Positions 8,131-12,294 of a stretch of DNA of 12,294 nt are shown piece by piece. Each line of letters opens with the position of its first letter. The first letter of the stretch is position 1. The stretch spans positions 85,325 to 97,618 of the forward strand of contig JBBHKE010001231.1 of the NCBI GenBank assembly GCA_037447655.1, given 5' to 3'. A program made the position numbers and the translations under genes. The DNA is from Zygnema cylindricum. Its lineage: Eukaryota > Streptophyta > Zygnematophyceae > Zygnematales > Zygnemataceae. Under the pieces are notes generated by a model. That model did no database searches. It was not told the origin of the DNA and was given only the letters and a program-made list of their open reading frames with translations.

Positions 8131-8144
8131 TCTAATCAATTCCA

Positions 8145-8185
8145 AATTAATTAGGGTTCTCAATTAATTAGGGTTCTCAATTAAT
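8145..8185 (+). repeat. 17-bp tandem duplication AATTAATTAGGGTTCTC
   Basis: Two identical units lie at 8145-8161 and 8162-8178, followed by a partial third (AATTAAT). Each contains TTAGGGTT, which overlaps the plant telomere-box pattern. Confidence 0.9.
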
Positions 8186-8304
8186 CCACTTAAAGTTTCC
8201 GATTCGCAGTTTCCGTGAAAAAAAAAAATCCTCCACCACTTTGACAACTGTCATTCTCTTCTTCCGAGAATTGACTAGCAAGATTTTTTTTTTTAAGAAG
8301 CGTC

Positions 8305-8399
8305 GATATATGGGTGATACTGTATATCGCGATGGTTTGAAATTCGATATATATCGAATGTCGGCAAATGGTCCTCGATACCCAACACTACCAATTACA
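8305..8399 (-). repeat. Right inverted terminus of the nested TATCG element
   Basis: On the minus strand it reads GTAATTGGTAGTGTTGGGTA, then TCGAGG, then an 18-base perfect palindrome ATTCGATATATATCGAAT (8342-8359), mirroring 7272-7404. It directly touches the inner edge of the right 575-bp arm at 8404, so the nested unit spans about 1.1 kb (7272-8399). Confidence 0.65.
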
Positions 8400-8403
8400 C
8401 AAA

Positions 8404-8978
8404 AATTTGAGCCGCGACACGTTGGATAATGAGCATACCTGTCAAGATGTCAACCAGCGGAAAACAAAAAAAATCGCACACGATATACACATTAAAAAAT
8501 ACAACAGAAAATACAAACGAAATCTCGTAACGCACTTTTATCACGCTATTTTTGTAAGCGCCCATTCGTCACACTATTTCTTTTAGCGCTCATTCGTCAC
8601 GCGTAAAAACAAGAACCTTAAAAAAATGAGGTTGTATTTGACAAGGCGTCTGCAAAGAGTACAAAAGTTGTGATGCACGATGACCTGGTACGCACGGGCA
8701 TGGTACGCAAATGAAGATTTTGGTCGGTGTGAATATCATTGACGGTTTGTAATATCCAATCCATAGTTACGTGGCACCACTCTTTTGCTAACACGTGCAT
8801 TACAGACTCTGCGCAATGGAACTTCGTTCAAATTGTCGCATTCTGTAATGTTGTAGATTGTCGCATTCTGTAATGTTGGCCGTACAATTACAGAATATCC
8901 TAATGGAACTTCAAATTATGTTTATTTCATATTTTTACTCTAGTTATTTCTCTACTCTAATTGCGATTCGCAGTGTAC
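8404..8978 (-). repeat. Right arm of the long inverted repeat
   Basis: This is the reverse-strand partner of 5881-6455. Anchors are 8413-8426, 8565-8580 and 8658-8669, in reverse order relative to the left arm as expected for an inverted repeat. It contains a 25-bp tandem duplication (8832-8881) with no counterpart in the left arm. Its outer tip forms an imperfect palindrome with the start of the next element, centred on A 8979. Confidence 0.75.
8832..8881 (+). repeat. 25-bp tandem duplication
   Basis: ATTGTCGCATTCTGTAATGT followed by TG occurs at 8832-8853 and again at 8857-8878, giving a 25-bp period. It lies within the right arm of the large inverted repeat and is absent from the left arm, so it arose after the arms separated. 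Confidence 0.88.
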
Positions 8979-9116
8979 AGTACACCGCCAATCGTTATTA
9001 GCGTTGTGTACGCTAATTCCATCCCACTTTTTTCTTTTTTTATTCTCCATTAGTGTAGTTCATTCTATTTTTTTCTTTATTCTATTTAAGGTTATTTTCA
9101 GTACGCTTTCTCTTAA

Positions 9117-9196
9117 ATAGAATGGTGTACGGTCAGTGCCAGACCGTACATAAATGTACCTTTTTAAGTTAAAAATGTACAATGAATTAGTTTTGG
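9117..9196 (+). repeat. Internal repeat, copy 2 (palindromic GTACGGTC block)
   Basis: This direct counterpart of 6745-6825 lies inside the 550-bp element. Here the hairpin is perfect: TGTACGGTC (9126-9134) and GACCGTACA (9142-9150) around a 7-base loop. Sharing this block ties the interiors of the two elements together. Confidence 0.6.
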
Positions 9197-9302
9197 TAAC
9201 CACGGACGCATGAGAATGTGCGTTCTAAAAAGGAAAAAAAACCAGGTATAAAAAATTCCGTTCGCACATACTCGTCCGACAGCTGCGTTTCGACGGTGTG
9301 AA

Positions 9303-9324
9303 TGTACGATTTGTGTACGATTTG
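9303..9324 (+). repeat. 11-bp tandem duplication TGTACGATTTG
   Basis: Two perfect adjacent copies, 9303-9313 and 9314-9324, lie inside the 550-bp element. A related TTTGTACGGATT follows at about 9331. Confidence 0.85.
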
Positions 9325-9584
9325 TTAGATTTTGTACGGATTCCTATATTAGTGTAAGCATGTTTGCGACCGATATTTTTTTTTTCAAAGTTCCAAATTA
9401 CCATAATCAAACAATTAGAATGTATGATTTTTTCCAAAATTTTCAAATTCTTAAATAGCGTACACCACGGTAATTATTTTTATACGCTAAAAAAACTTAC
9501 ACGCTAATAACGATTGGCGGTGTACTGTAACTGTTAATGTTTTTCTCGCCACTTAGAACATCTCTTCACCTCCCAGACCTTCGG

Positions 9585-9710
9585 AGAGTATTGGCAAGAT
9601 TCTCTGTAATGTATGTTTTCTTATAAAAACAAAATAAGCGGTACGTTCTGGTACGGATAGTCGCGGATTTCTGTAAACTACCCCAGTTTTCGTCTGATGG
9701 AACTTGGCCC
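9585..9710 (+). repeat. Copy 3 of the 130-bp repeat, direct
   Basis: It has the same order of blocks as copy 1: GAGTATTGGCAAGATTCT, then GGTACGGATAGTCGCGGA, TGTAAACTACCCC and CTGATGGAACTTG. It lies outside the 3.1-kb element and just beyond the 550-bp element. No inverted partner was found to its right, so this may be half of an element or a separate insertion. Confidence 0.75.
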
Positions 9711-10855
9711 TAATTGAGTAATAGCGACACACAAGTGTACGTTACACTGAGTTCATAATCTGCCGTCACGTTACTATGTGATATGGGATGCAGTGTACGT
9801 GGTCATTCGCCGGATATTACATAGGCTCTACAATATATCGTTTCGTTACTCTGTCACTCTGTGTAGTGTGTACCCTGACTGTACGGCACTTGGCAATGAT
9901 TTGTCAGAAGTGGACCACTGGGATGATGACGTCAAACTCTCGTAATTGTAGGGTTCTCCGCTCTTTGTATTTATGCGTTCGACAAGGCACTTTCAGCCGT
10001 AGCCAAAAGACAGAATAGGTGACGCACTCTTTTATTGCAGTAGCCAATGAGGAACGATTGTCATTCATGACTGTCGGTTTTCTCTTCTGAAAAACGACAA
10101 ACGAATGCTGAAAAATGAAGACCGCTCGATTACCACTCGTTCTGATATTCGAATATGATAAGTTTGCCTCGCTCTGAGATTAGCAGATTGCATTGTAGGA
10201 TAAAGCCCTAACTGAAACGCACCGTCCGTACGGAAGTGCGGAAGTACATCGTTGCTGCCTTTCTTGTGCCGATGATGTCGACACTGCTATTCCAGGATTG
10301 GTTGAATGGTATCAAGTGTACTGTTTTCAATTCACTGACAGAATTGCGCTACAGTACAGTACCATGCAAAGAAAACTATAATCGAAATGACAAAAAGCTA
10401 GACCGTTATTCTGTCCGAAGCTGATGCGATATGAGAAGTGACGTCTTTAATGAACTAAAAATAAAAACGACGGCGTCTTTCATGACGTCTTTAGTATATC
10501 GCTGTCAGCTTTATTCCCCGTACATCTCTTTAGTACTGCTAAAAGTAAATGTACTCATTCTTACTTCGCATATCGTGATCGAAACAAGGTAAAACCAGAC
10601 TTGGTTCAAGAATTCTACGGTAAGGCAATGCTGTCAGAGTACTGATTCTTTTTAATAGAATTAAATTGTGTTACATCACTGTACTGTACTACCTTTTTGT
10701 TTTTTCTGATGTTTTTATTGGTCTTTGTCTGGTGTTAAGCAGAAAATCAGTATGTCCACGCTAACTCGCTGCGATAATCCGGAAAAATTAAAATATTATG
10801 TGAGAAATCCCAAATCGCCGAACCAATCGGGAGCCGCTTTCTCGTTGAGTTCCAA
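9711..10855. other. Gene-free stretch, no recognisable feature
   Basis: Open frames are all under 80 codons, overlap nothing conserved and show no domain I recognise. A short direct repeat TGACGTCTTTA occurs at about 10440 and 10486. I see no RNA gene, LTR or terminal repeat. Confidence 0.5.
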
Positions 10856-10880
10856 GTACTGTACTGTACAGTACTGTACT
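10856..10880. repeat. GTACT/GTACA pentamer array
   Basis: Five consecutive pentamers read GTACT GTACT GTACA GTACT GTACT. It is related to the longer array at 11281-11310 and to the TACAGTAC tip of the miniature elements. Confidence 0.9.
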
Positions 10881-11280
10881 GAAGTTTCCACATCTGGTAT
10901 CGTACACCCGATTTCAAGTTCGCACTATATTATAACTAAGCATACTAAAATATATTTGCTTACGTGGCATGCTGAGAGCCATCTAACAAAAGAATGTTAG
11001 GAACATTAGTTTATCATTCTGCGTAAGTTTATTCAGAATGTGTAGGGCTCTCGTGTGTTTCCTAGGGTTATGCTTTTTTGTTTTATCTGAAATTTGAACC
11101 TAGAAGGGCGGAACATGGATCTTTGGGGTGTACTTGTTCCGATACGTGGTTTAAACTTTCAAAGGTCAAAAGTTAAAAACTTGAGAGTTCAAACATGCTT
11201 TGAGATTTTGCGCTTTTTAACCAAAAAAAATGCAGAATGCTGATTCCGAAATTAGAAGTTCCACACTTCCACCAGGTGGT
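10881..11280. other. Gene-free stretch between two pentamer arrays
   Basis: No convincing coding region is seen. GAAGTTTCCACATCTGGT follows the first array and a similar GAAGTTCCACAC (11256-11267) precedes the second. This may mean the flanks of the two arrays are related. Confidence 0.4.
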
Positions 11281-11310
11281 GTACAGTACAGTACAGTACT
11301 GTACTGTACT
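11281..11310. repeat. Perfectly palindromic pentamer array (GTACA)3(GTACT)3
   Basis: Three GTACA units are followed by three GTACT units. The 29 bases at 11281-11309 form a palindrome with 14-base arms around a single central A. It is preceded by GGTGGT, which resembles the GGCGGT that ends the miniature elements, so it may have grown from an element end. Confidence 0.9.
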
Positions 11311-11358
11311 TTCTCGACTGTATAACGTGCGAACATTTCGTGCGTAGTTCCACGCGAG

Positions 11359-11367
11359 AAACCCTAA
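11359..11367 (+). promoter_or_regulatory. Telomere-box-like motif AAACCCTAA
   Basis: This is a perfect match to the plant telo-box pattern. With no gene beside it, a regulatory role is not supported. The complement TTAGGGTTT also occurs at 4451-4459 at the LTR/SINE junction. Confidence 0.25.
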
Positions 11368-11474
11368 CATTCAAATTTTCCATAGTGGAAATTATATTTT
11401 TCATGCAGCACTGTACTCAACAAATCAGACGGTGCACGAAATGGAAACTCACGTGAAAATAGAAAATTACACTA

Positions 11475-11705
11475 CGGTACACCATATATCGCTATTAATG
11501 CTGATAATGTTTTCGCCACTCAAAACATCATTTCTCCGTACACACTTGTCCGATTTTCAATTTGAGACCTCCAATCGAAAGCTGAGAATCTTACTTCTCA
11601 ATCGCAACCGTCAGATCCACAATCCAGCATGTGTGTACGGAGAAAAAAGTCGGTTTTATTGGCAACACAAACATTAAAACGCCAATAGCGATTCACGGTG
11701 TACCG
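11475..11705. mobile_element. 231-bp miniature TIR element of the same family
   Basis: The left tip is CGGTACACCATATATCGCTATT, written here in two parts: CGGTACACC plus ATATATCGCTATT. The right tip on the opposite strand is CGGTACACC plus GTGAATCGCTATT. They agree at 19 of 22 positions. TA lies on both sides (11473-11474 and 11706-11707). The tips match those of the 550-bp element apart from A/G at the second base and a variable four-base block. The inner stretch TGATAATGTTTTCGCCACT resembles sequence outside the other element at 9531-9552. An 81-codon open stretch crosses it, with no recognisable domain. Confidence 0.65.
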
Positions 11706-11766
11706 TACACCACACCGAAATCTTTCCAGTTTCCGCAACACCCTTGTTGATTTCGTACAGACAATT

Positions 11767-11866
11767 CGCACGAAACATTCGCACTAAAAACCCGCACTAA
11801 AAATCGCACTAAAATTACGCACTAAAACCCGCACTAAAACCCGCACTAAAAATTCGCACGAAACAC
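11767..11866 (+). repeat. 12-13 bp tandem array with core CGCACTAAAA
   Basis: CGCAC starts at 11767, 11780, 11793, 11805, 11818, 11830, 11842 and 11855, giving steps of 13, 13, 12, 13, 12, 12 and 13. The inner six copies read CGCACTAAAA; the two outer ones read CGCACGAAAC. It lies 60 bases beyond the 231-bp element. Confidence 0.93.
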
Positions 11867-12294
11867 AGCATTCGAACACAGCTTCACAAATTACAATCAA
11901 ACGAAACAAACATGAAAAGAACCAGAAGAAATTGCAGAGTACTTATTCTAATAAACAAATGAATCTTGGAACCGAGCCATCATCAGCAGCAGAGAAAAGC
12001 TGACGCCAGCCCTATTTTTCAAACTCTCCCTCTTTTAGTTTCTTTTGTTGCGCTCTCCTGTTTCTCTCTCGACTAGAGAGAGAGAGAGAGCGGGGAAGAG
12101 ACGGAGGCCATGGTTTCTAAGCTTTGTTATTCTTCAGGAAGCTATAGATGGAAGAAAAATCTCCAGCAGCCATGGCTGCCTTACTGTAATAGACTTTCCT
12201 TTTCTTCTCTCACACCACCTTGTAATATCCACACTATTTGTTTTCACTAACCCTAATTGTTTCAAGAGCCTCACTCTCTCTCTCTCTCCCTCTC
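11867..12294. other. Right edge: CT/GA-rich DNA, possible leader of a feature beyond the window
   Basis: A CT run meets a GA run at 12062-12090 (TCTCTCTC, GACTAG, AGAGAGAG), giving a hairpin. A further CT run fills 12270-12294. Two CCATGG sites are present (12110-12115 and 12170-12175). Forward ATG 12112 opens 46 codons and the reverse ATG at the same site opens 33 codons; neither matches a domain I know. (CT)n tracts are common in plant 5' leaders, so the start of a gene or LTR just outside the window is possible, but nothing here proves it. Confidence 0.3.

Larger units (their letters stand above)
5882..8975. mobile_element. Candidate 3.1-kb non-autonomous foldback or TIR element
   Basis: Two long, colinear inverted-repeat arms bound the region: 5881-6455 on the left, and 8404-8978 read in reverse on the right. 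The tips are TA-CACCGCGAATCGTAATTA on the left and, on the opposite strand at the right, TA-CACTGCGAATCGCAATTA. A TA dinucleotide is therefore at both edges (5880-5881 and 8976-8977). No transposase-like reading frame is present inside; the longest open frames are around 100 codons and fall within the repeat arms. The interior holds further nested repeats, listed separately. Long terminal inverted repeats without coding capacity fit foldback or Mutator-like derivatives, while TA flanks fit Tc1/mariner-like elements. The superfamily is not settled. Confidence 0.55.
8978..9527. mobile_element. 550-bp miniature TIR element flanked by TA
   Basis: The terminal repeats are perfect over 27 bases: CAGTACACCGCCAATCGTTA then TTAGCGT at 8978-9004, matched in reverse at 9501-9527. 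TA flanks both ends (8976-8977 and 9528-9529), extending the match to 29 bases. No coding capacity is seen. A minus-strand open stretch at 9225-9446 is A/T-driven and has no recognisable domain. TA duplication with a CAG tip is typical of Tc1/mariner-type elements, so this is best called a mariner-like MITE by inference. Its left end abuts the right tip of the 3.1-kb element. Confidence 0.75.

Noticed and set aside
9225-9446. Minus-strand open frame of 73 codons inside the 550-bp element as a transposase remnant
   Set aside because: It is Lys/Asn/Ile-rich from A/T composition, lacks any DDE-type motif and is far too short.
11767-11866. CRISPR array
   Set aside because: The repeats are 12-13 bases with no unique spacers of regular length, so this is a simple tandem minisatellite.
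12013-12112. Minus-strand ATG in a strong context encoding a Ser-rich N-terminus like a plastid transit peptide
   Set aside because: The frame stops after 33 codons, the Ser-rich part is mostly a translated CT repeat, and no convincing splice donor is seen.
12221-12294. TGTAATATCC as the start of a second LTR
   Set aside because: TG starts are common, no target duplication or second LTR copy can be checked, and the sequence ends before any confirming feature.

Overview
This window looks like nuclear DNA from a land plant, in a gene-poor, repeat-rich region. The evidence is a plant-type Ty1/copia retroelement with the order Gag, protease, integrase, reverse transcriptase, RNase H; a tRNA-derived SINE-like insertion; telomere-box motifs (TTAGGGTTT and its complement); and several non-autonomous inverted-repeat elements in A+T-rich DNA. 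The species cannot be named from the sequence. No intact host protein gene, rRNA, functional tRNA, CRISPR array or bacterial-style operon was found.

Positions 1-4453 hold one decayed Ty1/copia element on the plus strand. It has a short leader, gag with a CCHC zinc knuckle, pol with all four enzymatic domains, a polypurine tract at 4259-4272, and the start of a 3' LTR at 4273 (TGTAGAAAC...). The coding region carries nine in-frame stops but only two clear frameshifts (near 871-879 and 2958-2960). Nearly all catalytic residues can still be read, so decay has been mostly by substitution. The 5' LTR is outside the window. The 3' LTR is interrupted by an antisense tRNA-derived SINE-like sequence (4454-4565).

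Positions 4572-5880 are unclassified. They comprise a CpG-containing segment full of short perfect palindromes (4675-5010), a more GC-balanced segment that may be an LTR fragment (5011-5390), and A+T-rich DNA with a poly-C run.

Positions 5880-9710 are the most unusual part. Two colinear, diverged inverted-repeat arms of about 575 bp (5881-6455 and 8404-8978) enclose about 1.9 kb of further nested repeats. These are another inverted pair (6571-6698 with 7047-7172), a long hairpin (7239-7278), a third pair of inverted termini rich in TATCG palindromes (7272-7404 with 8305-8399), a 50-bp tandem repeat in five registered copies, and a CAG/CTAGTACTAG minisatellite. A second, smaller element with 27-bp perfect terminal inverted repeats (8978-9527) abuts the first and appears to share its TA. 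A third member of the same terminal-repeat family is at 11475-11705. The TA flanks and C(A/G)GTACACC tips suggest a Tc1/mariner-like miniature element family; that assignment is inference.

Positions 9711-12294 are otherwise gene-free, with pentamer GTACA/GTACT palindromes, a 12-13 bp CGCACTAAAA tandem array, and CT/GA microsatellites at the right edge. No new multi-gene system is visible. The novelty here is structural: a nest of foldback-type elements sharing terminal and internal sequence blocks.
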